Origin: Solirubrobacteraceae bacterium
GTDB lineage: Bacteria; Actinomycetota; Thermoleophilia; Solirubrobacterales; Solirubrobacteraceae
Length of the DNA: 45,396 bases
NCBI GenBank assembly: GCA_017882465.1
Contig: JADGPN010000003.1
Location: 1-45,396 of the forward strand
Reading direction: 5' to 3'
The position numbers and the translations under genes are program-made. The notes under the pieces are model-generated. The model was not told the DNA's origin and did not search any database. It saw only the letters and a program-made list of their open reading frames with translations. Of this stretch, positions 20,018 to 28,687 are shown piece after piece; within the stretch, counting starts at the first letter, position 1, and the number at the start of each line of letters is the position of its first letter.

Positions 20018-20710
20018 ATGGTTCGGCCCGTGCCAGAGCCAGTCTGCATAGTGGGCGCGACCGGTGCGCTCGGGTTCGGCCTCGCGCTGCGCCTGGGCCG
20101 CCAGGGAGTGCCGGTCGTGATCGGATCACGCGACGCCGGTCGCGCGGGCGAGGCCGCCGAGCGCGCCGCGGGGCTGGTGCCGGAAGGGTCGTTCTCGGGG
20201 CTGCAGAACGCCGAGGCCGTGCTCGGTGCGGAGATCGTGGTGCTCTCGGTCCCGTTCCGCAGCCAGTCCGAGACGCTGACCAACCTGAAGACGGCGCTGG
20301 CCGCCGGCCAGCTGGTCGTCGATGCCACGGTGCCGCTGGCGGCCGCGGTCAGTGGCCGGGCGACCAGGACGCTGGGCGTGTGGCAGGGCTCGGCCGCCCA
20401 GCAGGCGCAGGAGATGGTGCCCGACGGCGTCATCGTGGTCTCGGCTCTGCACACCGTCAGCGCGGCGCTGCTCACCGATCTCGACCACGAGCTCGACGAG
20501 GACGTCCTGCTGTGCGGCGATCGCCGCGCGGACAAGGCCCGGGTGGCCGAGCTGCTGGAGCAGATCCCCGGCCTGCGCGCGGTCGACGCGGGCCGGCTCG
20601 AGATGGCGCGGATCGTCGAGCAGCTGACGGCGCTGCTGATCTCGATCAACGTGCGGTACAAGACGCGAGCGGGGATGAAGATCACCGGCCTGGCCGGCGA
20701 TCTGTGGTGA
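20018..20710 (+). CDS. npdG: NADPH-dependent F420 reductase
   Basis: VCIVGATGALGFGLALRLGRQGVPVVIGSRDAGRAGEAAERA..VVLSVPFRSQSETLTNL; first of four F420 genes. Confidence 0.9.
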   Translation: MVRPVPEPVCIVGATGALGFGLALRLGRQGVPVVIGSRDAGRAGEAAERAAGLVPEGSFSGLQNAEAVLGAEIVVLSVPFRSQSETLTNLKTALAAGQLVVDATVPLAAAVSGRATRTLGVWQGSAAQQAQEMVPDGVIVVSALHTVSAALLTDLDHELDEDVLLCGDRRADKARVAELLEQIPGLRAVDAGRLEMARIVEQLTALLISINVRYKTRAGMKITGLAGDLW

Positions 20711-21636
20711 GCGGCCCGGTGGTCGTGCTGGCCGGCGGGACCGGCGGCGCGAAGCTGGCCCGCGGGATGCTCGACGTCATCGGCGACGAGCTCGTGGTCG
20801 TGGCCAACACCGCCGACGACGTCGAGATCTACGGCGCCTACGTGTCCCCCGATCCCGACCTCGTCACCTTCTGGCTGGCAGACCGCATCGACGAGCGCGG
20901 GTGGGGCCTGGACGGGGACACGTTCGAGGTGATGAACGGCCTGCGCGAGCTGCGGACCGAGGTGTGGTTCAACCTCGGCGACCGCGACCTCGCCGTGGGC
21001 CTGGAGCGAGCGCGGGCGCTCGACGCCGGTGACCGGCTGACCGACGCCCAGGCCTCGATCAGCCGCGCCTTCGGCGTGCGCGCCCGGGTTCTGCCGATGA
21101 GCGACCAGCCGGTGCGCACCCGGGTCACGGCCCAGGGCCGCAACTGGCCGTTTCAGGAGTTCATGATCAAGGGCCGCGGCGAGGGCCCGATCGAGAGCTA
21201 CGACTTCCGGGGCGCTCGGGCGGCAAGGCCGACTCCGGAGGTGCTCGAGGCGATCGCCGCTGCCCGCGCGATCGTGATCGGGCCCTCGAATCCGGTGATC
21301 TCGATCGGTCCGATCCTGGCCCTGCCCGGCCTGCGCGAGGCAGTGACCCAGAGCGGCGCGCCGGTCGTGGCGGTGAGCCCGCTGGTGCGCGGGGCCGTGC
21401 TCAAGGGACCGACCGCCGTCTTCATGCAGGCGGCCGGCCTGAGCGTCGACGCCGACGGCGTCGTCGCGGCCTACGCCGGCCTGATCGACGGTCTCGTCTC
21501 CGACCAGCGAGCGGACGGCGTGCCCGTGCTCGAGACCGAGGTGTTGATGGACGATCCCGGCCGACGGCGTCACCTGGCCCAGCAGACACTCGCGTTCGCG
21601 CTCGCCCTCGGGCGTGAAACCGAGCCCAGCGAGTAG
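20707..21636 (+). CDS. cofD: 2-phospho-L-lactate (or PEP-derived) transferase CofD/FbiA
   Basis: GTG start overlapping npdG stop; VVLAGGTGGAKLARGM, VVVANTADDVEIYGAYVSPDPDLV, WFNLGDRDLAVGLERA, IGPSNPVISIGPIL. Confidence 0.95.
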   Translation: MSGPVVVLAGGTGGAKLARGMLDVIGDELVVVANTADDVEIYGAYVSPDPDLVTFWLADRIDERGWGLDGDTFEVMNGLRELRTEVWFNLGDRDLAVGLERARALDAGDRLTDAQASISRAFGVRARVLPMSDQPVRTRVTAQGRNWPFQEFMIKGRGEGPIESYDFRGARAARPTPEVLEAIAAARAIVIGPSNPVISIGPILALPGLREAVTQSGAPVVAVSPLVRGAVLKGPTAVFMQAAGLSVDADGVVAAYAGLIDGLVSDQRADGVPVLETEVLMDDPGRRRHLAQQTLAFALALGRETEPSE

Positions 21637-21648
21637 CGTGTGGAACCC

Positions 21649-22308
21649 ATGCGGACGCTTGCGATCCTGCCCATCAAGAGCTTCGCCGACGCCAAGCAGC
21701 GGCTCGAGACCGAACTCACTCCGGGACCCCGCCGTGCGCTGGCGGAGGCGATGTTCTCCGACGTCCTGACCGCCCTGCGCCGGGCGACCGCGGTCGACGA
21801 CGTCCTGGTGGTGACGATGGATCACGGGGCCCAGCAGATCGCCGGGGGCTACGGAGCGACCGTGCTCGACGATGCGGAGCAGGGACACAGCGAGGCCGGT
21901 GCGCTCGGTATCGAGCACGCGATCGAAGCCGGCTACGAACGGGCGCTGCTCGTTCCCGGCGACTGCCCGGCGCTCGATCCGGCGCAGCTCGACGCGCTGA
22001 TCGGGCATCCGTTCGAGACCCCCTCGGCGCTGATCGTCGCCGATCGGCACGGCACCGGCACGAACGGGCTGCTGCTGACGCCGCCGAACGCGATCGCCCT
22101 CTCGTTCGGGCTCGGAAGCCGCGACCGCCATCTCGCGATCGCCCGCCAGGCCGGCGCCGCGGGCGAGGTGGTGGACGTGCCGTCGCTGGCCCTCGACGTC
22201 GACACCCCCGAGGACCTCGCGGCGCTGCGGGCGGCGCTGGCCGTCACGCACGGCCGCGCCGCACACACCCGCGGCATGCTCAACCAGCTGATGCGCAGCC
22301 GGGCGTAG
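21649..22308 (+). CDS. cofC: 2-phospho-L-lactate guanylyltransferase CofC/FbiD-like
   Basis: MRTLAILPIKSFADAKQRLETELTPGPRRALAEAMFSDVL..ALLVPGDCPALDPAQLDALI..DRHGTGTNGLLL; an alternative GTG start exists at 21640. Confidence 0.93.
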   Translation: MRTLAILPIKSFADAKQRLETELTPGPRRALAEAMFSDVLTALRRATAVDDVLVVTMDHGAQQIAGGYGATVLDDAEQGHSEAGALGIEHAIEAGYERALLVPGDCPALDPAQLDALIGHPFETPSALIVADRHGTGTNGLLLTPPNAIALSFGLGSRDRHLAIARQAGAAGEVVDVPSLALDVDTPEDLAALRAALAVTHGRAAHTRGMLNQLMRSRA

Positions 22309-23087
22309 TGTCGTGGTGTGAACTCGACCCGCCAGGGGCCGTAGTGCTGAGTGCCACCGCGCTCGAAGGGCTGCCCGAGATCGCGGCCGGCGACGATCTC
22401 GCCGCCCTGATCGCCCCGGCTTCCGGAGGGTTGCACGAGGGCGACGTGGTGGTCGTGGCCCACAAGGTGGTGTCGAAGTCCGAGGGGCGCGTCCGGTCGC
22501 TGGCCGGCGTGGTCCCCGGGGCGCGAGCGCTGGGGCTGGCCGCCGAGCACGGCAAGGACGCTCGGGCCGTGCAGGTGGTGCTCGACGAATCACGCGAGGT
22601 GATCCGCGCCGCCCACGGAGTGCTGATCTGCGTCACCCGCCACGGATTCGTGTGTGCCAATGCCGGCGTCGACGCGTCGAATGCGGCCGAGCCCGACACG
22701 GTGATCATGCTCCCGGAGGATCCCGACCGCTCGGCCCGGGGGCTGCGTGAGCGGCTGACCGCGCTCACCGGCATCTCCCCCGCGGTCCTGATCACCGACT
22801 CGTTCGGCCGCGCCTGGCGCCACGGGCAGTGCGACGTGGCGATCGGGTGCGCCGGCCTGGAACCGCTCGAGGACTGGCGCGGGCGCATCGACGCATCCGG
22901 TCGTGAGCTGCGCGCGACCTGGATCGCGATCGCCGACGAGCTCGCGGGGGCCGCCGACCTGGCCCGGTCCAAGGACGGCCGCCAGCCGGCGGTCCTGGTC
23001 CGCGGCGCCGGCGCTCACGTGAGCGCCGATCACGGGCCGGGTGCCGCGGCGCTGATCCGCCCCCGCAAGGAGGATCTGTTCAGGTAG
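22308..23087 (+). CDS. cofE: Coenzyme F420-0:L-glutamate ligase (CofE domain only)
   Basis: LEGLPEIAAGDDLAALI, VVVVAHKVVSKSEGRV, RHGFVCANAGVDASNA, ITDSFGRAWRHGQCDVAIG; start codon uncertain. Confidence 0.93.
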   Translation: MSWCELDPPGAVVLSATALEGLPEIAAGDDLAALIAPASGGLHEGDVVVVAHKVVSKSEGRVRSLAGVVPGARALGLAAEHGKDARAVQVVLDESREVIRAAHGVLICVTRHGFVCANAGVDASNAAEPDTVIMLPEDPDRSARGLRERLTALTGISPAVLITDSFGRAWRHGQCDVAIGCAGLEPLEDWRGRIDASGRELRATWIAIADELAGAADLARSKDGRQPAVLVRGAGAHVSADHGPGAAALIRPRKEDLFR

Positions 23088-23883
23088 CGGGCTCGGCCGC
23101 CGGGCCGGGATACTCGAGCGGCGCGCCAATGGCGTGAAAGCCGCCGTCGACGTGGAGGATCTCGCCGCTGATCGCCTGGGCATAGTCCGAGAGCAGGAAG
23201 CAGATCGCGCGGGCCACCGGGACCGGGTCCTCCGCATCCCAGCCGAGCGGCGCCTGCGCCCGCCATAGGTCGGCCAGACGCTCAAAGCCCGGGATCCCGC
23301 GCGCCGCCACCGTCCCCAGGGGGCCGGCGGCCACGAGGTTCACCCGGATCCCGCGCGGCCCGAGGTCACGGGCCAGATAGCGCGACACCGATTCCAGCGC
23401 CGCCTTGGCCACGCCCATCCAGTCGTAGATCGGCCACGCGACGGTGGCGTCGAAGTCGAGACCGACGAGGCTCGAACCGCTGCCCATCAACGGCGCGAGC
23501 GCGGTGGCCAGCGACTTGAGCGAGAACGCGCTGGTCTGAAACGCCTGCGCTGCGCTCTCCGGCGGCGTGGTCAGGAAGCGCCCGCCGAGGGCGTCCTCGG
23601 GAGCGAACGCGATCGCGTGCAGCGCTCCGTCCACACGGCCCCAGCTGTGATCGAGCGATCGGGTGAGCGACGCGAGGTCCTCGGGGTTGTTGACGTCGAG
23701 CTCGAGCACCTCCGGAACGGGGTCGAGCTTCTGGGCCGCGCGCTCGGTCATCCGCCGCACGCGGCCGAAGCTGGTCAGCGCGATCTCGGCGCCCTCCTGC
23801 TGGGCCTGCTCGGCCACGTGGTAGGCGATCGAGTCCTTGGTGATGACGCCGGTGATCAGCAGGCGCTTGCCGGCCAGGATCAC
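23080..23883 (-). CDS. fabI: Enoyl-[acyl-carrier-protein] reductase
   Basis: GKRLLITGVITKDSIAYHVAEQAQQEGAEIALTSF; DGALHAIAFAPEDALGG; YDWMGVAKAALESVSRYLARDLGPRGIRVNLVAAGPLGTVAARGI. Confidence 0.95.
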   Translation of the reverse strand: MILAGKRLLITGVITKDSIAYHVAEQAQQEGAEIALTSFGRVRRMTERAAQKLDPVPEVLELDVNNPEDLASLTRSLDHSWGRVDGALHAIAFAPEDALGGRFLTTPPESAAQAFQTSAFSLKSLATALAPLMGSGSSLVGLDFDATVAWPIYDWMGVAKAALESVSRYLARDLGPRGIRVNLVAAGPLGTVAARGIPGFERLADLWRAQAPLGWDAEDPVPVARAICFLLSDYAQAISGEILHVDGGFHAIGAPLEYPGPAAEPAT

Positions 23884-25322
23884 CTCGTCTCCCCCGCCTG
23901 GCGTCCGAACGGGCCGGCGAGGGTGCGCAGCGCCCAGGCCAGCCGCTCCCGCGTCCGCGACGGGTCCACGAGCTCGTCGACAAATCCCGAGGCCGCCGCC
24001 GCCTCGGCCCGCAGGTGCTCCTCGGTGTAGCTCGCCGCCAGGCGCAAGAGCTCGGACTCAGCGTCGTCGGCCACCCGCAGCGCGCGGCCATGGACGATTC
24101 CCACCGCGGCGCGCGCGCTCATGATCCCCAGCTCGGCCTCCGGCCAGGCGAGCACCAGGTCGGCGCCCAGGTCGCGGGAGTTCATGGTGATGTAGGCGCC
24201 GCCGTAGGACTTGCGCAGCACCACGGTCAGTTTCGGCACCCGCGCCGAGGCGAAAGCGCGCACGAGCGAAGCGCCGTGACGGATCACGCCCGCCTGCTCC
24301 TGACGGCTCCCGGGCATGAATCCGGGCGTGTCAACCACGGCGATCAAGGGCAGTCCGAACGAGTTGCACAGGCCGACGAAGCGGGCCGCCTTCTCGGATC
24401 CGTCGGCGTCGAGCACTCCCCCGAGGTGGCGCGGCTGATTGGCGACGATGCCGACCGGCCGGCCGTCCAGCCGCGCGAACGCGGTCACGATGTTGCGCGC
24501 CCAGCGCGGGCACAGCTCCAGCAGCGACCCGGCGTCGACGATCCCGGCCAACGCGTCGCGAACGTCGTAGGCCCGTCGCGGTTCGGCCGGTAGAACCGAT
24601 CCGGGGTTCTCCAGCTCGGGCTGGAGCGGCTGGGCCCGTGGCGGCGCCTCGCCGGCGGACGAGGGCAGATACTCGAGCAAGGCGCGGACCCGGGCGGCGG
24701 CGGCGGCGGCGTCGGGCTCGACGAGATGGCAGACCCCGTTGCGATCGTGAACGTGCGGGCCGCCGAGCGCGGCGGCGTCGATCTCCTCGCCCAGCGCCTC
24801 GCGCACCACGCCCGGGCCGGTGAGGAACATCGCCGCGTCCTCGGTCATCACGATCAGGTCGGTCAGCGCCGGTGAGTACGCGCCTCCGCCGGCCGACGCC
24901 CCCGAGACGACCGAGAGCTGCGGAACGACGCCCGTGAGGCCGACGCTGTGGCGGAAGATCCGGCCGTAGCCGGCCAGCGCCGCCGTCCCCTCCTGCATCC
25001 GCGCGCCACCGGACTCGACGAACGCGACCACGGGGATGCGCGCCCGGCCGGCCGTCTCCAGCACGCGCACGATCGTGTCGGCGTGTCGCTCGCCCAGCGA
25101 GCCGCCGAAGTACGACCCGTCCTGGGCGTAGCACGCGATCGGACGCCCGTGCACCAGCCCGGTCGCGCCGACGACGCCGTCGCCGTGGGCGGCGCGGACT
25201 CCGAGCCGCGGGGAGGTGACGCGTGAGCGCAGCGGCTGGACGCTGCCCGAATCGCACAGAGCCTCGAGCCGCTGGAGCGGATCAAGGCGCGCGGCGCGCT
25301 CGGGCAGGACGGTCAGGCTCAC
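23880..25322 (-). CDS. Acyl/acetyl-CoA carboxylase carboxyltransferase, both CT halves in one chain
   Basis: FVESGGARMQEGTAALAGYGRIF, SGASAGGGAYSPALTDLIVM, DTPGFMPGSRQEQAGVIRHGASLVRAFASA, YGGAYITMNSRDLGADLVLAWPEAELGIM; inside the FAS operon. Confidence 0.9.
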   Translation of the reverse strand: MSLTVLPERAARLDPLQRLEALCDSGSVQPLRSRVTSPRLGVRAAHGDGVVGATGLVHGRPIACYAQDGSYFGGSLGERHADTIVRVLETAGRARIPVVAFVESGGARMQEGTAALAGYGRIFRHSVGLTGVVPQLSVVSGASAGGGAYSPALTDLIVMTEDAAMFLTGPGVVREALGEEIDAAALGGPHVHDRNGVCHLVEPDAAAAAARVRALLEYLPSSAGEAPPRAQPLQPELENPGSVLPAEPRRAYDVRDALAGIVDAGSLLELCPRWARNIVTAFARLDGRPVGIVANQPRHLGGVLDADGSEKAARFVGLCNSFGLPLIAVVDTPGFMPGSRQEQAGVIRHGASLVRAFASARVPKLTVVLRKSYGGAYITMNSRDLGADLVLAWPEAELGIMSARAAVGIVHGRALRVADDAESELLRLAASYTEEHLRAEAAAASGFVDELVDPSRTRERLAWALRTLAGPFGRQAGETR

Positions 25323-25333
25323 GGTCGGAGCAC

Positions 25334-26551
25334 CTACACGCCCCTCAGCACGAGCGACACGTTGTGGCCGCCGAACGCGAACGAGTTCGAGATCGCCACC
25401 GGAGCGCGGCCGTTGCCGGTGCTCAGTGGTCGCGCCTCGCCCGGCACGTAGTCGAGATCGAGCTCGGGGTCCGGGACCTCGTAGTTGAGCGTCGGCGGGA
25501 CGATGCGGTGCTGCAGCGCCTGGACGGTGGCCACGGCTTCGACCGCGCCCGCCGCGCCGAGCAGATGCCCGATCGCCGACTTGGTCGAGGAGACCGGGAT
25601 CTGTTTGGCGCGCTCGGCTCCGAGCGCCCGCTTCAGCGCCGCCGTCTCGGCCGCGTCGTTGAGCTGCGTCGAGGTGCCGTGGGCGTTGACGTAGTCGATG
25701 TCTTCGGGGGTCAGACCGGCGTCGCCGAGGGCCAGCTCGATCGCGCGCGAGGCCGGCCCGCCGCTCGGCTCGGGCGCGGTCAGGTGGTAGGCGTCGGAGG
25801 TGGACCCGTACCCGATCACCTCAGCCAGCACGGTGGCCCCTCTCTCGGCCGCCGCGTCGGCTTCCTCGAGCACCAGCGCGCCGGCGCCCTCGCCCATCAC
25901 GAAGCCGTCACGACGGGCGTCGAACGGCCTCGAGACTCCGGTCGGGGAGAGCGCCTGCATCGAGTTGAAGCAGGCGAAGCCGAACTCGGTCAGCGTCGCC
26001 TCGGCTCCTCCGGTGACCACCGCGTCGGCGTCGCCGTACTGGATCATCCGCAGCGCGGAGCCGATCGCATGGGCGCCCCCGGAGCAGGCCGAGACGACCC
26101 CGTACATCTGGCCCTGGAGCCCGTGCTTCATTGCCACCGCCGCGGCGCCGGCGTTGGGCATGTACTGCGGGACGCCGAGCGGGGAAACCATCTTCGCCCC
26201 CTTGTCGCGCATCACGTCGTGCTGTATCTCGACCGTCTCGATGCCGCCGATCCCAGTCGCGATCACGCAGCCGATGCGCAGCGAGTCATACGGCAGTCCT
26301 TCGCTCCAGCCGGCCTGCTCGAGCGCCTCTCCCGATGCCACCACAGCGAACTGGGAGAACCGGTCCAAGCGCCGGGCCTCCTTGACCGACAGATGGTCCT
26401 TGGGCTCGAAGTCGCGGCAGGCCCCGGAACCGTCCTCGATTCCGGACTCACCCGCCGCCCAGCGTCGGTGCAGCGTGGCCGCACCGACGCCGAGCGGGGT
26501 GACCGTCCCCAGCCCAGTGATCACTGCCCTTCGCTTCAAACCTGAGCTCAC
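25334..26551 (-). CDS. fabF: Beta-ketoacyl-ACP synthase II
   Basis: RRAVITGLGTVTPLGVG, SACSGGAHAIGSALRMI, DYVNAHGTSTQLNDAAE, STKSAIGHLLGAAGAVEA, ISNSFAFGGHN. Confidence 0.97.
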   Translation of the reverse strand: MSSGLKRRAVITGLGTVTPLGVGAATLHRRWAAGESGIEDGSGACRDFEPKDHLSVKEARRLDRFSQFAVVASGEALEQAGWSEGLPYDSLRIGCVIATGIGGIETVEIQHDVMRDKGAKMVSPLGVPQYMPNAGAAAVAMKHGLQGQMYGVVSACSGGAHAIGSALRMIQYGDADAVVTGGAEATLTEFGFACFNSMQALSPTGVSRPFDARRDGFVMGEGAGALVLEEADAAAERGATVLAEVIGYGSTSDAYHLTAPEPSGGPASRAIELALGDAGLTPEDIDYVNAHGTSTQLNDAAETAALKRALGAERAKQIPVSSTKSAIGHLLGAAGAVEAVATVQALQHRIVPPTLNYEVPDPELDLDYVPGEARPLSTGNGRAPVAISNSFAFGGHNVSLVLRGV

Positions 26552-26553
26552 CG

Positions 26554-26796
26554 CTACGCCCGGCTGACGATCAGGTCGACCGCGTCTCCGACGGTCTTCA
26601 GCTCCTTCATGTCCTCGCCCTTGAGGACCACGCCGTACTCGTCCTCGACGATCTGGGCCAGCTCGACGAGATCGAGGGAGTCGATGTCGAGCTCCTCGAA
26701 CGTCGCGTCTCGGGTGATCTGGGAGGGATCGGGCCCAAAGCTCGCGAGCGCCTCGACGACGCGGGCCTCGACCTGTTCGTTGGTGACGGTTGACAT
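26554..26796 (-). CDS. acpP: Acyl carrier protein
   Basis: MSTVTNEQVEARVVEALASFG..FEELDIDSLDLVELAQIVEDEYGV; DSLD phosphopantetheine site. Confidence 0.96.
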   Translation of the reverse strand: MSTVTNEQVEARVVEALASFGPDPSQITRDATFEELDIDSLDLVELAQIVEDEYGVVLKGEDMKELKTVGDAVDLIVSRA

Positions 26797-26824
26797 GGTT
26801 CTCCTATCGCTTGGTGGTCTGGTT

Positions 26825-27571
26825 CTAGGCGGCCAGGCCGCCGTCAACGGTAAGGACTGCCCCGGTCACGTAGCCCGCCTGATCGGACACCAGGAAGCGT
26901 ACGCAGGCCGCGACGTCCTCCGGAGTTCCGGCCCGCCGGGCGGGTACCGCGGCCAGCAGGTCCTTTGAGACCTCCGCCGTCATGTCGGTCTCGATCCAGC
27001 CGGGGGCGACCGCGTTGACGGTGATGCCGCGCCGCGCGACCTCGACGGCCACGGTCTTGGTGAAGCTGATCAGCCCCGCCTTCGCCGCCGCGTAGTTGGA
27101 CTGGCCGGGGTTCGCCCGCAGGCCGACAACCGAGGAGATGTTGACGATCCGGCCGGCGCGCTGCTTGAGCATCGGCTTCAGCGCGCGCCGGGTGAGGCGG
27201 AATGCCGCGGTCAGATTCGTGTCCAGCACGGTCGCCCACTCCTCGTCGGTCAGCGAGGGCGACAGGTTGTCGGCGCTGACACCGGCGTTGTTGACCAGCA
27301 CCTGCACCGGCAGCTCGAAGTGAGACTCGAGGCGCTCGAACAGCTGATCGGGCACCACGGGGTCGGTGACGTCCCCGGGCAGCGCGATGGCCCGGCCGCC
27401 GTCGCGCTCGATCTCGGCCACCACCGCCCCCGCTCCGTCGCGGCCGGAGCGGTAGTTGACGCCGACCGGCCAGCCGTCGGCGGCCAGGCCGCGCGCGATG
27501 GCAGCCCCGATCCCGCGCGAGGCACCGGTGACGAGGGCGGCTCCGGGGCGCGCCGGAGGCGATTCAGCCAT
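26825..27571 (-). CDS. fabG: 3-oxoacyl-ACP reductase
   Basis: ALVTGASRGIGAAIARGLAADGWPVGVNYRSG, LVNNAGVSADNL, NYAAAKAGLISFTKTVA; operon position. Confidence 0.95.
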   Translation of the reverse strand: MAESPPARPGAALVTGASRGIGAAIARGLAADGWPVGVNYRSGRDGAGAVVAEIERDGGRAIALPGDVTDPVVPDQLFERLESHFELPVQVLVNNAGVSADNLSPSLTDEEWATVLDTNLTAAFRLTRRALKPMLKQRAGRIVNISSVVGLRANPGQSNYAAAKAGLISFTKTVAVEVARRGITVNAVAPGWIETDMTAEVSKDLLAAVPARRAGTPEDVAACVRFLVSDQAGYVTGAVLTVDGGLAA

Positions 27572-27710
27572 GCGGCGCACCCCCCCACTCGATCACGCCG
27601 GCGCCCCAGGTGAAGCCCGCGCCGCGGAGCTGGGCCAAGGCGGCCGCAATTCGGGGGATCGGCCCCGGGCGCGACTCCAGGGCCCGTTCCCTGACCGGAG
27701 ACTCAAGCAC
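27564..27710 (-). pseudogene. Intact 48-aa GTG-initiated mini-ORF carrying only the C-terminal signature of FabH (KAS III)
   Basis: My translation: VLESPVRERALESRPGPIPRIAAALAQLRGAGFTWGAGVIEWGGAPHG*; GAGFTWGAGVIEW matches the FabH C-terminus; overlaps fabD stop and fabG start. Confidence 0.75.
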
Positions 27711-28539
27711 TGACCAGCTCCACGTCCTTGAGCGTGCGCTTGGCCAGGCCGGTCAATACCTTGCCCGGCCCGACCTCGACGAAGCGCTCGGCGCCGAGCT
27801 CCTGCAGCGCGAGCATCGTCTCGCGCCACCGCACGGGCTGGATCAGCGCCTCGGTGAGACGCGCCCTGACGTCGTCGAACGGCTCAGCGGTGACGGCCGA
27901 GAGCACGGTAACCCGGGGGGCTCGCACCTCGACGCGCTCGAGCGCTGCGGCGAACTCGGGCACGGCCGACTCCATCATCGGCGAGTGAAAGGCGCCGGTC
28001 ACGGCCAGCTCCATCGCCCGCAACCCCAGTTCCTTGCCGGCGGCAATCGCGCCCGGCAGCGACGGGCGCGGCCCGGAGAGAACGATCTGCTGCGGGGAGT
28101 TGTCGTTGGCCACGGCAAGGCCGTGGGCGTCCGCGAGCGACTGGGCGTTCTCGGCCGCCCCCGCGCCCATCACCGCGATCATCCCGCCATCCCCGGCCTG
28201 CTGTCCGGCCCGCTGCATCAGGGCGCCACGCAGGGCCACGAGCTCGATGCCGTCGCGCTCGCCGATGCTGCCGGCCGCGACCAGGGCCGCGAGCTCGCCC
28301 AGGGAGTGGCCGGCCATGAAGTCGCCCTCTGGACGCCCGAGCCGAGCCCACCCGGCCAGGCTGGCGCAGAAGATGGCCGGCTGCGCGAATCGGGTTCCGT
28401 CCTCCGCGCGCGGGAACGGGTCCTCGCCCACGGCGTCGACGGCCATGGCCAGCAGGTCAGGGCGGACCTGCGCGACGGTGTCGCGCATCTCGGAAGTCTG
28501 GCTGCCCTGGCCGGGAAAGACGATCGCGGTGCGAGGCAT
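27703..28539 (-). CDS. fabD: Malonyl-CoA:ACP transacylase
   Basis: MPRTAIVFPGQGSQTSEM; MAGHSLGELAALVAAG; VTGAFHSPMM; QPVRWRETM. Confidence 0.96.
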   Translation of the reverse strand: MPRTAIVFPGQGSQTSEMRDTVAQVRPDLLAMAVDAVGEDPFPRAEDGTRFAQPAIFCASLAGWARLGRPEGDFMAGHSLGELAALVAAGSIGERDGIELVALRGALMQRAGQQAGDGGMIAVMGAGAAENAQSLADAHGLAVANDNSPQQIVLSGPRPSLPGAIAAGKELGLRAMELAVTGAFHSPMMESAVPEFAAALERVEVRAPRVTVLSAVTAEPFDDVRARLTEALIQPVRWRETMLALQELGAERFVEVGPGKVLTGLAKRTLKDVELVSA

Positions 28540-28651
28540 CTGCTGGCAACGTACGCGGCGGGTGCCGCGCGGGTACACCATCGCGAGCAACGACCCCCCG
28601 TTCGGGGGGCGGATCGGGGTCAATCGACCGTCGGCCGTCCCGTCTAGATAC

Positions 28652-28670
28652 GTCCATGTACACGATGGAC
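28652..28670. promoter_or_regulatory. Putative TetR operator in the fabD/tetR divergent promoter region
   Basis: GTCCAT-GTACACG-ATGGAC inverted repeat; TATACT -10-like element at 28676-28681 on + strand. Confidence 0.6.
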
Positions 28671-28687
28671 ACACCTATACTGCAGAT

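Noticed and set aside
20014-22593. 859-aa minus-strand ORF
   Set aside because: Mirror ORF antisense to the confident npdG-cofD-cofC-cofE genes; R/H/Q/G/A-rich translation with no family motif, typical of high-GC DNA
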